64,000 nt of DNA from an uncultured Gilliamella sp. (GCA_946482005.1 CAMLPV010000009.1:1-64000), one strand, 5' to 3'; shown: positions 1 through 10,700, counted from the stretch's first letter. A program made the numbers and translations. The notes: generated by a model not told the origin, from the sequence alone.

Positions 1-313
1 GAATGCTGGGCTTTTTTGCATATAGAGATTATAAAACTGACTAAAATTTATATAAGATGCTATGTTTAGTATATGACTAAATAATTATAGCCACATCATT
101 TTTATATAAAGCCTTATCATAAAAATCAACGTTATATTTATCTTACACATCATACATAACTTTAAATATTTCTTATAAGTATTATTATTTTAACTATATT
201 AATGGTATGTAGTTCAATTCTATTGAAAACTAAAATTTGTTTTTTACTAAAACTATATTGGTATTCAACGAAAATACATATAACATATTCGTTAGTGATA
301 ATAAGGAATTTAT
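1..313. other. AT-rich intergenic start of window
   Basis: No gene is supported here. The first 20 bases, ending in a run of six T, look like the right half of an intrinsic terminator whose left arm lies outside the window. The rest is very AT-rich and presumably contains the promoter of the NADAR gene, whose start is preceded by an AAGGAA ribosome site. Confidence 0.4.
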
Positions 314-862
314 ATGGATTTATTGGAATTACGAGAACAGTATAGAAGTGGTAAACGATACAAATATATATACTTTTGGGGACATGTAGAAAAGCAACCT
401 TCTATCATAACAAAGAGTTGTTTTAGCCAATGGTATCCAAGTCGTTTTGAGGTTGATAATATTTACTATGCAACAGCAGAACATTATATGATGGCTGAGA
501 AAGCAAGATTATTTGGTGATGAGCAAATATTATCAAAAATACTTACTGCTAATTCACCTGGATTAGCAAAAGCATTAGGGCGTCAAGTAAAAGGCTTCAT
601 ACCGGATATTTGGGATGCACACTGTTTAAATATAGTCATAAATGGTAATTTTGCAAAGTTTTCACAGAATCCAAAGTTAACTGATTTTATATTATCAACC
701 AAACAAAGAATATTAGTAGAAGCAAGCCCGGTTGATAAAATATGGGGGATAGGATTGTCTCAGGATGATCCTAATATTGATAATCCGTTAATGTGGTGTG
801 GAAAAAATTTGCTTGGATTTGCTTTAATGAATGTTCGACAACAGTTACAAGAAAAATTATGA
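314..862 (+). CDS. NADAR family N-glycosidase (YbiA-like)
   Basis: The 182-residue protein is a NADAR-domain protein. YbiA, the E. coli member, hydrolyses the N-glycosidic bond of early riboflavin-pathway intermediates, and other members act on ADP-ribose or NAD-related compounds. Visible hallmarks are FSQWYPSRF near residue 37, the conserved ATAEHYMMAEKA helix at 53-64 with a glutamate expected at the active site, and DKIWGIGL at 141-148. The start is supported by AAGGAA about seven bases upstream. It stands alone and converges on an ABC operon through a shared hairpin. NADAR proteins also occur in phage-defence and ADP-ribosylation systems, but no such partner is adjacent, so the housekeeping YbiA role is the simplest reading. 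The exact substrate is not settled by sequence. Confidence 0.85.
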   Translation: MDLLELREQYRSGKRYKYIYFWGHVEKQPSIITKSCFSQWYPSRFEVDNIYYATAEHYMMAEKARLFGDEQILSKILTANSPGLAKALGRQVKGFIPDIWDAHCLNIVINGNFAKFSQNPKLTDFILSTKQRILVEASPVDKIWGIGLSQDDPNIDNPLMWCGKNLLGFALMNVRQQLQEKL

Positions 863-884
863 AATTATTCAACCAATCTTGGAT

Positions 885-919
885 AAGAAGCAATATTCTG
901 CTAATAAATATTGCTTCTT
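885..919. terminator. Bidirectional terminator, NADAR gene / ABC operon
   Basis: A perfect 13-bp inverted repeat (AAGAAGCAATATT at 885-897, complement at 907-919) with a 9-base loop sits between two convergent genes. T-rich sequence follows only loosely, so termination efficiency is uncertain. Confidence 0.65.
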
Positions 920-925
920 GATTTA

Positions 926-1720
926 TTAACCTAATAATAAGGCATCGTCAGTTACTTTTTCACCACGAGTTTTTTCAAACATAGCGAGCAAATCGTTTAC
1001 TGTTAGCTTTGAACGTTGTTCTCCAGAAACATCAAGTACGACCTGACCTTGATGAAGCATTACTGTTCTATTACCGTACTCTAATGCTTGTTTCATAGAA
1101 TGGGTAACCATCATGGTGGTTAGATGATTTTTAGAAACAATTTCATCGGTTAGGTCTAAAACAAATTGTGCTGTTTTTGGATCGAGCGCTGCTGTGTGTT
1201 CATCAAGTAATAATATCTTGGATGGTTGTAATGTTGACATGAGTAGACTGACGGCTTGTCTTTGTCCACCAGAAAGCAATCCCATCATATCGGACAATCG
1301 ATTTTCTAAACCTAAATTTAGCGTTGCTAGTTTTTCTTTAAATATTTCGCGTAACTTTTTATTTAAAGCAGGAGATAATGTAAAGCTATGACCCCGGTTA
1401 TAAGCAATAGCAAGATTTTCTTCAATGGTTAAGTTTTCACAAGTCCCAACCATTGGGTCTTGAAATACTCGAGCAACTAAACCAGCCCTTTTCCATGCAG
1501 GCCATCGTGTTACATTTTTTCCATTAATAATGACACTGCCGGAGTCGGCAAGTAAATCACCACTAATTACATTGAGTAATGAGCTTTTTCCAGCTCCATT
1601 ACTACCTATAATTGTAACAAATTCACCTTCGCTTATATTAAGATTTAATCCTCGTAATACATGATTTTCGATAGGTGTCCCTTGATTAAAAGTTAATTGT
1701 AATTCTCCAACTTTAATCAT
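926..1720 (-). CDS. ABC transporter ATP-binding protein (TrpXYZ-like importer)
   Basis: This 264-residue ATPase energises the importer encoded upstream. Walker A GSNGAGKSS (39-47), the signature LSGGQRQ (149-155) and Walker B ILLLDE (169-174) are intact, with the H-loop histidine in MMVTHSMKQAL. It overlaps the permease gene by eight bases, so translation is probably coupled. In Firmicutes the same three-part system (PF04392-type binding protein, single permease, this ATPase) is linked to tryptophan or tyrosine uptake. Substrate here is unknown. Last gene of a minus-strand operon that ends at the hairpin at 885-919. Confidence 0.88.
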   Translation of the reverse strand: MIKVGELQLTFNQGTPIENHVLRGLNLNISEGEFVTIIGSNGAGKSSLLNVISGDLLADSGSVIINGKNVTRWPAWKRAGLVARVFQDPMVGTCENLTIEENLAIAYNRGHSFTLSPALNKKLREIFKEKLATLNLGLENRLSDMMGLLSGGQRQAVSLLMSTLQPSKILLLDEHTAALDPKTAQFVLDLTDEIVSKNHLTTMMVTHSMKQALEYGNRTVMLHQGQVVLDVSGEQRSKLTVNDLLAMFEKTRGEKVTDDALLLG

Positions 1721-2666
1721 GCTTACTTCCTCTTTTCTTTGCGCGCTTTTTTAAATGGTTAGGTAAGACTAAAGCAAGTACTACCAAGATTGCTGTAATA
1801 AGATTTAAATCTTCGGTTCCAAAGCCAATCGCTTGTAAAAATTCATTATCGAGTGCAAATGCAATGAATAAGCGATATAAAATCGCACCAAAAATAACCG
1901 CCAGCATAACAGCCCAAATACGCTTAGTTGGAAAAATACTTTCACCAATAATAATCGATGCAAGCCCTGTAACGATCGTGCCCACGCCAATAGTAAGATC
2001 TGCACCACCTTGCATTTGTACAAATAATGATCCACCAAGAGCGATTAAACCATTTGATATTGCCATGCCAAGAATCGTAATACCACCTGTTGGAATACCT
2101 TGAGATTTTGCCATTCGTTGGTTGGTTCCTGTTGCTCTTAAAGCTAAGCCCATCTTAGTATTTAAAAAGAGATTTAGTAATAACCAAAATAAAATTACAA
2201 AACCTAATATTATAAGAGGTAGTACAATATATTGGTTACTATAATCTTCAGCAACAAATGGTGAAAATATTGTTTTGGCATTAAGCAAAGAAAGATTAGG
2301 CGAACCAGCCAATCTTGGTGTTTCGTCCATAATATAAGGTCCAATACCTAATATTCTTAAATTGATAGAATAAAGTCCTATCATGACAATAATACTTGAA
2401 AGTAGTTGTAGTATATTGAGTTTAACATACAATATTCCAGTCATTGCTCCAGCAATACAACCTGCAATCATACCTAACAATGTTGCTATCCATGGATCAA
2501 TACCTACGTAAATACATAGACCACAAATAGCCCCTCCAAGTGGAAAACTTGCATCAGCGGTAAGATCCGGAAAATCGAGTAAACGGAATGAGATAAAAAC
2601 ACCTAAACTAACCAGTGCATAAATAAGTCCAATTCCAGAAGAACTTAATAAAAATTCAAAAGACAT
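1713..2666 (-). CDS. ABC transporter permease (TrpXYZ-like importer)
   Basis: A hydrophobic inner-membrane permease of about 317 residues with roughly eight to nine membrane segments. The N-terminal FRLLDFPDLTADASFPLG block is characteristic of the BPD_transp_2 (LivH-like) permeases paired with PF04392 binding proteins. An upstream in-frame ATG at 2678 would add four residues. The start at 2666 was chosen because family members begin close to this point, but neither has a strong ribosome site. The gene lies just after a terminator-like hairpin and overlaps the ATPase gene. The single permease presumably forms a homodimer. Confidence 0.85.
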   Translation of the reverse strand: MSFEFLLSSSGIGLIYALVSLGVFISFRLLDFPDLTADASFPLGGAICGLCIYVGIDPWIATLLGMIAGCIAGAMTGILYVKLNILQLLSSIIVMIGLYSINLRILGIGPYIMDETPRLAGSPNLSLLNAKTIFSPFVAEDYSNQYIVLPLIILGFVILFWLLLNLFLNTKMGLALRATGTNQRMAKSQGIPTGGITILGMAISNGLIALGGSLFVQMQGGADLTIGVGTIVTGLASIIIGESIFPTKRIWAVMLAVIFGAILYRLFIAFALDNEFLQAIGFGTEDLNLITAILVVLALVLPNHLKKRAKKRGSKHD

Positions 2667-2686
2667 GAAAACATCCACTAAAAATT

Positions 2687-2705
2687 AACCGCCAAAATGG
2701 CGGTT
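2687..2705 (-). terminator. Intra-operon hairpin between binding protein and permease
   Basis: AACCGCCA (2687-2694) pairs perfectly with TGGCGGTT (2698-2705) and on the minus strand is followed by AATTTTTAG. It would partly stop transcription after the binding-protein gene, giving more binding protein than membrane components, a common arrangement in ABC operons. Confidence 0.6.
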
Positions 2706-2724
2706 TAGTTATCAAAAGTTACAA

Positions 2725-3702
2725 TTATTTTTCAACAATTTTGGCTGCTGATTTTAATACATCTTCAGATAAAGTAATACCTTGGCGTTCAGCAGCTTTT
2801 TTATTAATTGTCAATTGAGTAATATTACCAACTTGTGGTGGAATATCCCCCGGTTTTTCGCCATTAAGTATACGAATAACTATTTTACCAGCTTGGCGAC
2901 CAAGATCATAATAACTCATTCCTAAAGCTGCAATTGCACCACGTTCGGCTGATTCAGGATTTGATGCAACAAGAGGAATTTTACTTTCATTAGCAATTTT
3001 AGCTAAAGCTTCATAAGATGAAACAACGTTATTATCGGTAGTCGTATAAATCATATCAACCTTACCTTTTAAACTTCTTGCAGCTGTTGATATATCAGAG
3101 GTTCGCTGTGCAGGAGCAGCGATAATTTTCATCCCTCTTTTTTCAAGTTCGATTTGCAATTGTTTTAATATAATCGTTGAATTAATTTCACTTGGACTAT
3201 AAACATAACCAATATTTTTAGCATCAGGTTTAATTTTTAACATCATCTCAATTTGAGAATCTAGTGATAAGGCATCGGATACGCCTGTCACATTAGTTTT
3301 TGATGCATCCCAACTTGGTGTTAATTTAGCAGCCACAGGATCAGTAACAGCGGTAAAAACAATAGGAATAAGTTTTGTTGATGCAACTAAAGTTTGTGAA
3401 CTTGGTGTTGCGATACCAACAATTACATCAGGTTTATTTGCTACAAATTTTTTCGCTATTTGAGCTGCATTTGCACTGCTACCTTGTGCACTGGCAAACT
3501 GAAATTTTAAATTTTCTCCAGCAATATAGCCATTATCTTTAAGTTCATCTTCAACACCTTTGCGTACATTATCTAGTGCTGGATGTTCAACAATGGCAGT
3601 AATGGCTACAAATTTTTGTTCGGCTTTTGTATCTGCGTAAGAATAAAATGCAGCGAACGGTAAACTGAGAATCATAAAAAGTTTTATAATATAATTACGC
3701 AT
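2725..3702 (-). CDS. ABC substrate-binding protein, PF04392 family (copy 1)
   Basis: A periplasmic substrate-binding protein of 325 residues. It starts with a signal peptide, MRNYIIKLFMILSLPFAAF, cleaved near YADTK. The start at 3702 is supported by AGGAG seven bases upstream. An in-frame extension upstream to 3798 is non-conserved and would bury the signal peptide. Family hallmarks are the repeated AITAIVEHPALD start, the GVSDALSLDSQIEMM block and the YTTTDNNVVSSYE block. It is the first gene of the importer operon. It is closely similar along its length to the protein encoded at 3927-4883, so the importer has two alternative receptors. Confidence 0.88.
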   Translation of the reverse strand: MRNYIIKLFMILSLPFAAFYSYADTKAEQKFVAITAIVEHPALDNVRKGVEDELKDNGYIAGENLKFQFASAQGSSANAAQIAKKFVANKPDVIVGIATPSSQTLVASTKLIPIVFTAVTDPVAAKLTPSWDASKTNVTGVSDALSLDSQIEMMLKIKPDAKNIGYVYSPSEINSTIILKQLQIELEKRGMKIIAAPAQRTSDISTAARSLKGKVDMIYTTTDNNVVSSYEALAKIANESKIPLVASNPESAERGAIAALGMSYYDLGRQAGKIVIRILNGEKPGDIPPQVGNITQLTINKKAAERQGITLSEDVLKSAAKIVEK

Positions 3703-3785
3703 AAAGTACTCCTGTACTGTTTTTTTTACAACCAAGCTAAATTTTGACTTACTATAAAGCAAAATTAAATATTTTTCCAGAATAA

Positions 3786-3826
3786 AAAAAGAACTCACAA
3801 GTGTAAATATTTCATTACACTGTGAG
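3786..3826 (-). terminator. Terminator of the second binding-protein gene
   Basis: CTCACAAGTGTAA (3794-3806) pairs with TTACACTGTGAG (3815-3826) with one bulged base. Reading the minus strand, the stem is followed by TTCTTTTTTTATT. This separates the copy 2 gene from the operon of copy 1, implying separate promoters. Confidence 0.65.
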
Positions 3827-3926
3827 TAGTGATTGGGTATAAATAGGATATTATTTGTAATATCACACTTTGCTCATACCATTAAGCAAAAATATTTTAT
3901 AATTTTTTAAAAAAAATCTTAATAAA

Positions 3927-4883
3927 TTATTGTCCTATTATTTTGTAAGCCGATTGAATAATTTCAGGGGATAAATTTACTCCCTGTTTTTTTGCTGCGT
4001 CAGTATTAATTACAAGATGTAAGGTTTGTCCAAGTTCTGGGGCAATACTTCCAGGTTTTTCACCATTCAATATCCGAACAACAAACTTACCTGATTGGCG
4101 GCCAACATCATAATAGCTCATACCATAAGCAGCAACAGCTCCTCGTTCGATTGCATCAGGAAACGATGCTAAAAGGGGGATTTTATTTTCATTGGCAAAT
4201 TTTACTAACGATTCATAAGCGGAAACAACATTATTATCTGTTGTTGTATAGATTAAATCTACTTTGCCTTTTAAAGTAATGGCTGCTGTTGAAATATCAG
4301 CAGTTCTTTGTGCGGGAACAGCAACAAGTGAAATATTTTGTTTGGATAAATGAATTTGTAGATTCTTTAGAACCACGGTAGAGTTAATCTCACCTGGACT
4401 ATAAATATATCCTACAGATTTAACATTCGGCACAATTTTCTTCATAAAATCAATTTGAGGAATAATTTCTTGATAATCTGAAACTCCAGTAATATTTGTG
4501 CCCGTTGGTTGCCAGTTTTTAATTAATTTTGCAGCAACGGGATCGGTAATTCCTGCAAATATAATAGGGATTTGTTTGGTCGATGCTGCTATTGCTTGTG
4601 CGCTAGGAGTTGCAATGGCTACAATGGCATCAGGTTTTGTTGAAACAAATTGTCTAGCTATTTGAGCGGCAGTGGCACTACTTCCTTGCGCACTTTTATA
4701 TTGTACCGTTAAGTTTTCGTTTAACTTATAGCCACTATCTATTAATTCATCTTTCACGCCATCACGGATTTGATCTAATGATGGATGTTCGATGATTGCT
4801 GTAATTGCTACATGTTTAATCTTATCAGCGAAACTAAACTGCGGGATAAATAGCATTATTATCAAAAAAATAAAGCGTTTCAT
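3927..4883 (-). CDS. ABC substrate-binding protein, PF04392 family (copy 2)
   Basis: This 318-residue paralogue of the protein at 2725-3702 has a signal peptide (MKRFIFLIIMLFIPQFSFA) and the same conserved blocks (AITAIIEHPSLDQIRDGV, VYTTTDNNVV-like segment, YGMSYYDVGRQSGK). A GTG three codons upstream (4892) is possible but the ATG at 4883 starts directly at the lysine-rich signal peptide. It is separated from copy 1 by a terminator and so is transcribed on its own. It probably delivers a related ligand to the same permease. No second permease or ATPase is nearby. Confidence 0.85.
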   Translation of the reverse strand: MKRFIFLIIMLFIPQFSFADKIKHVAITAIIEHPSLDQIRDGVKDELIDSGYKLNENLTVQYKSAQGSSATAAQIARQFVSTKPDAIVAIATPSAQAIAASTKQIPIIFAGITDPVAAKLIKNWQPTGTNITGVSDYQEIIPQIDFMKKIVPNVKSVGYIYSPGEINSTVVLKNLQIHLSKQNISLVAVPAQRTADISTAAITLKGKVDLIYTTTDNNVVSAYESLVKFANENKIPLLASFPDAIERGAVAAYGMSYYDVGRQSGKFVVRILNGEKPGSIAPELGQTLHLVINTDAAKKQGVNLSPEIIQSAYKIIGQ

Positions 4884-5066
4884 AAAATACACTCATAAAC
4901 TAGTACATTAGTTCAATTCTAACCTTATTAATATAAAATGTTAAGTTGTATTTTATTCAAATGATAAATATCGTTAATCAAGGCTCTCGTTTGCAAATAA
5001 AATTGATTATGAAATTAATAATATTGATAAAACTTAGTTTAAAACTATCACTGTCAATTAACACTG

Positions 5067-5975
5067 TTATTGCGCAAATATAAAAGGATTTATGCCACTT
5101 TTAGCAAATCCTTCCTCTTCTGTTTTGATATCTAAGATCAACGAAGCGATATCATCTGCAATAATTTCAATACGAGGATCTTTATCTTGATCTAGAATTT
5201 TTAGATAACTATGGCAAGCATCACAACATTCTGTTTTTGTTGCAGATAGCTCTTTATCCAGTGAAAAATACTGAATGTCTTGCATATTATCACAACAAGT
5301 ACATTTTATTCGAGGTACGTACCATTCACTTTCACATAAGCTACAGTGTAAATAACGTAACCCATTGTTACTTCCAAGTTGAATAATACTGGCAACGGGC
5401 ATACTATTACACACTGGGCATAACCAGTTTTTATCGGTACTCTCTGCGATAGCCTTACCTTTGATTTGACTTGCTAGCTGGCTATAGTAAACCGATAATG
5501 CAGACCAAATAAACATCGCTTCATTACCCTCTACACAATTAAATTCACCATTAATTAAATGGTTTGCTTTATCTTGTAGTTGTTCTGAACTATTTTGTCT
5601 GAGTTGTTCTATCACTAATCGAATTTGTTCTGTGGTTGCGGTAACTGAACTTAATAGGTCGCTTAAATATGTCTGCCAAAAAGTGGATAAAGTAAAGTTA
5701 TATAAACTCAAAGGTGGGTGTTGACCATCAAGGATATTAGGTAAATCTATATTCAATGGTTTCTGTTTTACAATATTGGCTTGTACTTCAGCAATTGTGG
5801 CACAAAATTTCAAATATTCACTAAATGGACTACTTGTTGCCAGATCTTTTAAACGTTCCGCGCGATGAATATATAGTGTTTTCGGAGATGGATAAAAGAG
5901 TAGTGGAATTTGTCGAATAACTGAATTTGTTGTTTGTTGTTCGAGTTGCTCTTGTGGGATGATTTTTATACTCAT
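5067..5975 (-). CDS. fdhE: Formate dehydrogenase accessory protein FdhE
   Basis: FdhE is a cytoplasmic rubredoxin-like iron protein needed for maturation of Tat-exported formate dehydrogenases. The 302-residue length and the start MSIKIIPQEQLEQ match the E. coli protein. Four CxxC pairs are visible (CPVC, CSLC, CTCC, CDAC), the metal ligands of the family, plus the conserved C-terminal DDIASLILD and SGINPFIFAQ end. It follows fdoI in the same orientation after a hairpin, the same order as E. coli fdoGHI-fdhE, which supports a role with the enzyme encoded next to it. Confidence 0.95.
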   Translation of the reverse strand: MSIKIIPQEQLEQQTTNSVIRQIPLLFYPSPKTLYIHRAERLKDLATSSPFSEYLKFCATIAEVQANIVKQKPLNIDLPNILDGQHPPLSLYNFTLSTFWQTYLSDLLSSVTATTEQIRLVIEQLRQNSSEQLQDKANHLINGEFNCVEGNEAMFIWSALSVYYSQLASQIKGKAIAESTDKNWLCPVCNSMPVASIIQLGSNNGLRYLHCSLCESEWYVPRIKCTCCDNMQDIQYFSLDKELSATKTECCDACHSYLKILDQDKDPRIEIIADDIASLILDIKTEEEGFAKSGINPFIFAQ

Positions 5976-6021
5976 TATTGATTACCGTTTACTATCGTTT
6001 TATCCATAATTTTTCATAATT

Positions 6022-6059
6022 AAATGTTATCGGTTAATTGAAATTAACGGATAACATTT
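6022..6059. repeat. Long hairpin between fdoI and fdhE
   Basis: An inverted repeat with 18-base arms and one mismatch (6022-6039 against 6042-6059) lies just after the fdoI stop. No T-run follows on either strand, so it may stabilise the fdoGHI messenger end or reduce read-through into fdhE rather than act as a full terminator. Confidence 0.5.
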
Positions 6060-6077
6060 ATTTGATGTAATGAGTTA

Positions 6078-6773
6078 TTACGCTGGTTTATGCTCTACTT
6101 TTGTTGTTTGTTCTGTTTCTGCTTGGGTATTAGCATTAAGTTCTTTCTGATATATTTTTGCCATTTCTTCTTCATACCATGCGGAATGGTTTTTACGAGC
6201 CCAAGCACGTGATACATAACCTGTTATCATGCCTTTAATTGATCCTTTAACCCAAAGAGCCATATAAGCATGGCCAATAGCGAGTAAAATTAATCCTATT
6301 GCAGCAAGCGAGTGGAAGAATATCGCGATACGGACAATTTGAACTGGAAAATAGTCAGAAACATACCTACGCCACATAATCATTCCAGTGATAAATAACA
6401 CAGTTATCAGGCTCATAATACACCAGAATAAAAACTTCTGACCAACATTGTATTTACCAATTGGAATACCTTCTTCTTTACCCATAATTACGTGCTTAAA
6501 GTTCTTTATCCATATAATATCTGCTTTATTTGGAATATTATGGTGTGCAAGTTTCAGAAACATAAACATTAATAGTACGAACACAACACAGCCAATCATT
6601 GGGTGCAATGCTCTAACTAATTGAGGGGTTCCGAGTACTAAACCAAACAGTTTAATTGATGGAAAAAATAAAAATAGGCCAGATAGTGCAGTTAGAATAA
6701 AAAGACACACCATGCACCAATGGCAAAAGCGAACAATAAGTGGTGTTCTTAATATCATGTCTTTTTTATTCAT
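6078..6773 (-). CDS. fdoI: Formate dehydrogenase cytochrome b556 gamma subunit
   Basis: This 231-residue inner-membrane cytochrome b passes electrons from the iron-sulfur subunit to quinone. Four membrane spans are visible, with histidines in [23 protein letters not shown] and IGHAYMALW positioned as heme ligands. The start at 6773 is supported by AGGAG eight bases upstream and by length. A longer frame to 6818 would run into fdoH. It overlaps the end of fdoH by eight bases, implying coupled translation. The C-terminal extension is hydrophilic and rich in Glu/Thr. The symbol fdoI follows E. coli; FdnI would be equally acceptable. Confidence 0.93.
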   Translation of the reverse strand: MNKKDMILRTPLIVRFCHWCMVCLFILTALSGLFLFFPSIKLFGLVLGTPQLVRALHPMIGCVVFVLLMFMFLKLAHHNIPNKADIIWIKNFKHVIMGKEEGIPIGKYNVGQKFLFWCIMSLITVLFITGMIMWRRYVSDYFPVQIVRIAIFFHSLAAIGLILLAIGHAYMALWVKGSIKGMITGYVSRAWARKNHSAWYEEEMAKIYQKELNANTQAETEQTTKVEHKPA

Positions 6774-7740
6774 GACGACTCTCCTGTTGTGCTGAATTAG
6801 TGCTATTTTTACGTTCAAAAATTGGTAATCCTAGACGTTTTCTAGCTTGTTTATCAGCTTCTTTTTCATGCTCTATATCTTCTTCATCAACTTCAATTGC
6901 ACCAACACCCATATAATGGAATAGTAGGCCTCCAAATGTTGCAATGAATGCAGCTGCGGATAACGGTTTCCATGCACCTTTCCAGAATTTAACAATTTCA
7001 CTAATGTGAGGATCTTTTGGTAAACCATGATATAGTTCTGGTTGATCTGCATGATGTAAAACATACATTACATGAGTACCGCCAACACCTTGAGGATCGT
7101 AAAGACCAGCGTGTTCAAAACCACGTTTTTTAAGATCCTCAATGCGATGTTCTGCATGACGAATCATATCTTGTTTTGTACCAAAATGTATTGCTCCCGT
7201 TGGACAAGTTTTGACACAGGCGGGCTCTTGTCCCACTGAAACGCGATCAACACATAATGTACATTTATACGAGTGATTATCTTCTTTACTGACTCGTGGA
7301 ATATTAAATGGACAGCCAGCAATACAGTAACCGCAACCAATGCAGTGTTCTGATTGAAAATCTACAATACCATTTGCATATTGAATGATTGCACCTTCTG
7401 ATGGGCAGGCTTTTAGACAACCTGGATCAGAACAGTGCATACAACCATCTTTACGAATCAGCCATTCAAATTTACCGTTCACTTCGACTTCTGAATAACG
7501 CATTACTGTCCAAGCTTTAGGCTCTAAGTCTGCTGGGTTATCATAAACACCAACAGTATGCCCGATTTCTGCACGTAGATCATTCCATTCGCTACATGCA
7601 ACTTGGCAAGCTTTACAGCCGATGCAGGTAGTCACATCAATCAGTTTTGCCACTTCCTGTTGATAATCTCGAACTCGAGGAGCTGGAGTTAAAGCATTCG
7701 TTGCTGAGCGGCGGATAATATCTTGAGTTTGTAATGACAT
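6766..7740 (-). CDS. fdoH: Formate dehydrogenase iron-sulfur beta subunit
   Basis: The 324-residue beta subunit carries electrons from the molybdenum subunit to the cytochrome b. Four ferredoxin-type cysteine clusters are visible: [37 protein letters not shown], and CTLCVD with CVKTCP. A C-terminal transmembrane helix (about residues 255-280, [18 protein letters not shown]) anchors it with the active sites on the periplasmic face. No signal peptide is present, because it is exported as a complex with the Tat-bearing alpha subunit. It starts 19 bases after the fdoG stop. Confidence 0.96.
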   Translation of the reverse strand: MSLQTQDIIRRSATNALTPAPRVRDYQQEVAKLIDVTTCIGCKACQVACSEWNDLRAEIGHTVGVYDNPADLEPKAWTVMRYSEVEVNGKFEWLIRKDGCMHCSDPGCLKACPSEGAIIQYANGIVDFQSEHCIGCGYCIAGCPFNIPRVSKEDNHSYKCTLCVDRVSVGQEPACVKTCPTGAIHFGTKQDMIRHAEHRIEDLKKRGFEHAGLYDPQGVGGTHVMYVLHHADQPELYHGLPKDPHISEIVKFWKGAWKPLSAAAFIATFGGLLFHYMGVGAIEVDEEDIEHEKEADKQARKRLGLPIFERKNSTNSAQQESRHE

Positions 7741-7759
7741 ATCTTTTATTCTCCCTAAC

Positions 7760-10700
7760 TTATGCCGCTGTAGTTACTTTTTCGATATTCACTAAGAAAG
7801 ATTTGTATTCCGGTGTTTGCGAATTAGCATCACCTAAATGAGGGGTTAATTCGTTAACTAAAAATCCTTTCTTTGTCTGCCCAGTAAAACCCCATACGAT
7901 TGGAATTCCAATAGTTTCAACTTCTTTACCATCAACGGTTAGTGTAGGAAGGCGCTTAGTCACAACCGCTTTTGCTTTTATGTAACCGCGGTATGACGTT
8001 ACTTTAACGGTATCACCAAGTTTTATTCCTTTTTTATTTGCTAAATTCTCACTTAGCTCAATAAATTGTTCCGGTTGTGAAATAGCGGCCAACCTTGCAT
8101 GTTGCGTCCAAAAATGGAAATGCTCTGTTATGCTGTAAGTTGTTCCGACATAAGGGAATTGGCTGGCATCTCCTAAGCGAGCCAAGTCTTCTTTAAATGC
8201 ACGAGCTACCGGATTGTTGATCTGGTTAGGATGTAATGGGTTATTGGTAATTGGTGTTTCAAAAGGTTCATAATGTTCTGGGAATGGCCCATCGACTAAC
8301 CGATTCAAACAAAATAGTCCGCCTAAACCATCATTATTCATAATGAAAGCTCCTGCGCCAGAACTTGGCGATAATGTTGCGGTGAAATCGGCAACGTCAT
8401 TACCATCCCAACTTGAACCATTCCATTTTACTAAGACTCGTTTAGGATCCCATGGTTGACCATTTTTATCAGCAGAGGCGCGATTATAAAGTACGCGTCG
8501 ATTCATTGGCCATGCCCAAGCCCAGCCAGCGTGAATACCTTTACCTGATGGATCGCTTGGATCGCGCCGAGCCATTAGGTTGCCTTGCTCTGTCCAAGAA
8601 CCGCAGAATATCCAAATCCCTGATGATGTTGTACCGTCTGCTTTTAATTGAGAAAAACCACTTAATAATTGTCCTTTTTTAAGAATAATATTGCCATTAG
8701 CATCAGTCATATCTGCCAGTGCTCGGCCATTACACTCTTTTGCTAGCTCTTCAGCGGATGGCCCTTCAGGATCTTGATAATCCCATGTTAAATTATTAAT
8801 TGGTTCGTGATAAGCACCACCTTCTTCTTCATAAAGTTCTTTAATTCTTAAATAAATGCGAGCAATAATCTCTGGGTCATAAAGTGCTTCATAAGGTGGT
8901 CTTGCTGCTGCCCAGTGCCATTGCAATAAACGTGATGAGTTAACGATTGTACCGTTTTCTTCAGCAAAACAGTTAGCAGGTAGTCTAAATACTTCGGTTT
9001 GAATTTTGCTTGGGTCTACATCATTTGATTCGCCATGATTTTTCCAAAATTCAGCCGTTTCTGTTGGCATTGGATCAATGTTAACCAGAAATTTTAGCTT
9101 AGATAATCCTTCACGAATGCTATTTTTATCTGGCAGCGCAGCAAGCGGGTTAAAACCTTGACAAATAAAGCCATTGGCTTGACCATCACGCATCATTTTG
9201 CTGAATCTTAAAACATCATAGGTTTTATCCCATTTCGGTAACCAATCAAATCCCCAATTATTATCAATAGTGGATTTATCACCATACATTGCTTTCATAA
9301 AGCTGACAAAAAATTTAGGATAATTCCCCCAGAAATTAACTTCATTAGGACCGAGTGGTTTTGGTGTTTTTTCATCTAAATATTGTTGAAGTGAAACTTG
9401 AGAATCTTTAGGGAGTTCAAGATAGGCAGGTAATCGATTGGATAATAAACCAACATCGGTTAAGCCTTGAATATTCGAATGTCCACGTAGGGCATTAATG
9501 CCACCGCCCATTACACCAATATTACCTAAAATTAGCTGGATCATCGCAGCTGTACGAATAATTTGCGTACCGTAGCTATGTTGCGTCCAACCTAACGCAT
9601 ATAAAAAAGTTGCAGCTCTGTCATTCGTTTTGGTGCTCGCTAAGGATCGGCAAACATGTAAAAATCCTTCAATAGGACTGCCAGTTACTTTATTAACCAT
9701 TTCAGGTGTATAGCGACTTACGTGCTGTTTGAGTAGATTCCAAACACAACGAGGATGATTTAATGTTTTATCACGAAGTGCAAAACCATTTTCATCTTTT
9801 TGATATGCCCAACTGGTTTGATCATATTGTTTGGTTGTTGCATCGTAGCCACTAAAAAGTCCACTGTTTGCATCAAAATTAAAATCATCACGAATAATTA
9901 AACTTGCATTACTGTGAGAGACTAAATAATCATAATTTACTTCATTATGTGTAATAAGATAATTAATGATACCGAGTAGAAACGCAATATCCGATCCTGC
10001 TCTAATCGGTACATAATGATCAGCGACAGAAGCGGTTCGATGAAAACGTGGATCAATGGCAATCAATTCTGCGCCGTTAGTAATTTTCGCTTCAATCGCC
10101 CATTTAAAGCCAACAGGATGTGCTTCTGCGGCGTTCCCTCCCATGACAATAACAACATTGGCATTTTTAATGTCATTCCAATTGTTAGTCATTGCTCCTC
10201 GTCCATAAGTCGCTGCTAAGCTTGATACTGATGGGCCATGACAAACTCTTGCTTGGGTTTCAAGACTTAACATACCTAATGAACGTGCTACTTTAAATGC
10301 TAGCCAACCTGTTTCATTGCTAGCGGCGGAAGTAACAAGCCAGCCTGTTGTTGTCCAACGGTTTACTGTTGTACCTTGTTCATTTTTTTCAATAAAATTT
10401 TTGTCGCGATCTTCTTTCATCAAACGGGCAATACGATCAATCGCTTCATCCCAACTAATGCGTTGCCATTTATCCGAGCCTGGTGCACGATATTCTGGAT
10501 ATTTAACGCGTTGTTCACTTTTGATGTAGTCAAGTACTCCTGCACCTTTTGGACAAAGCGAGCCGCGACTAACAGGATGGTCAGGATCACCCTCTACATG
10601 AAATATTGATGATTCGGCATTTTTGGCGCCATCTCCCCGGCTATAAAGCAACATTCCACATCCAACAGAACAATACGTACAGTTATTGCGGGTTTCTTTT

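Noticed and set aside
10239-10245. Selenocysteine UGA in the formate dehydrogenase gene
   Set aside because: The codon was read directly and is TGT, so no recoding is required.
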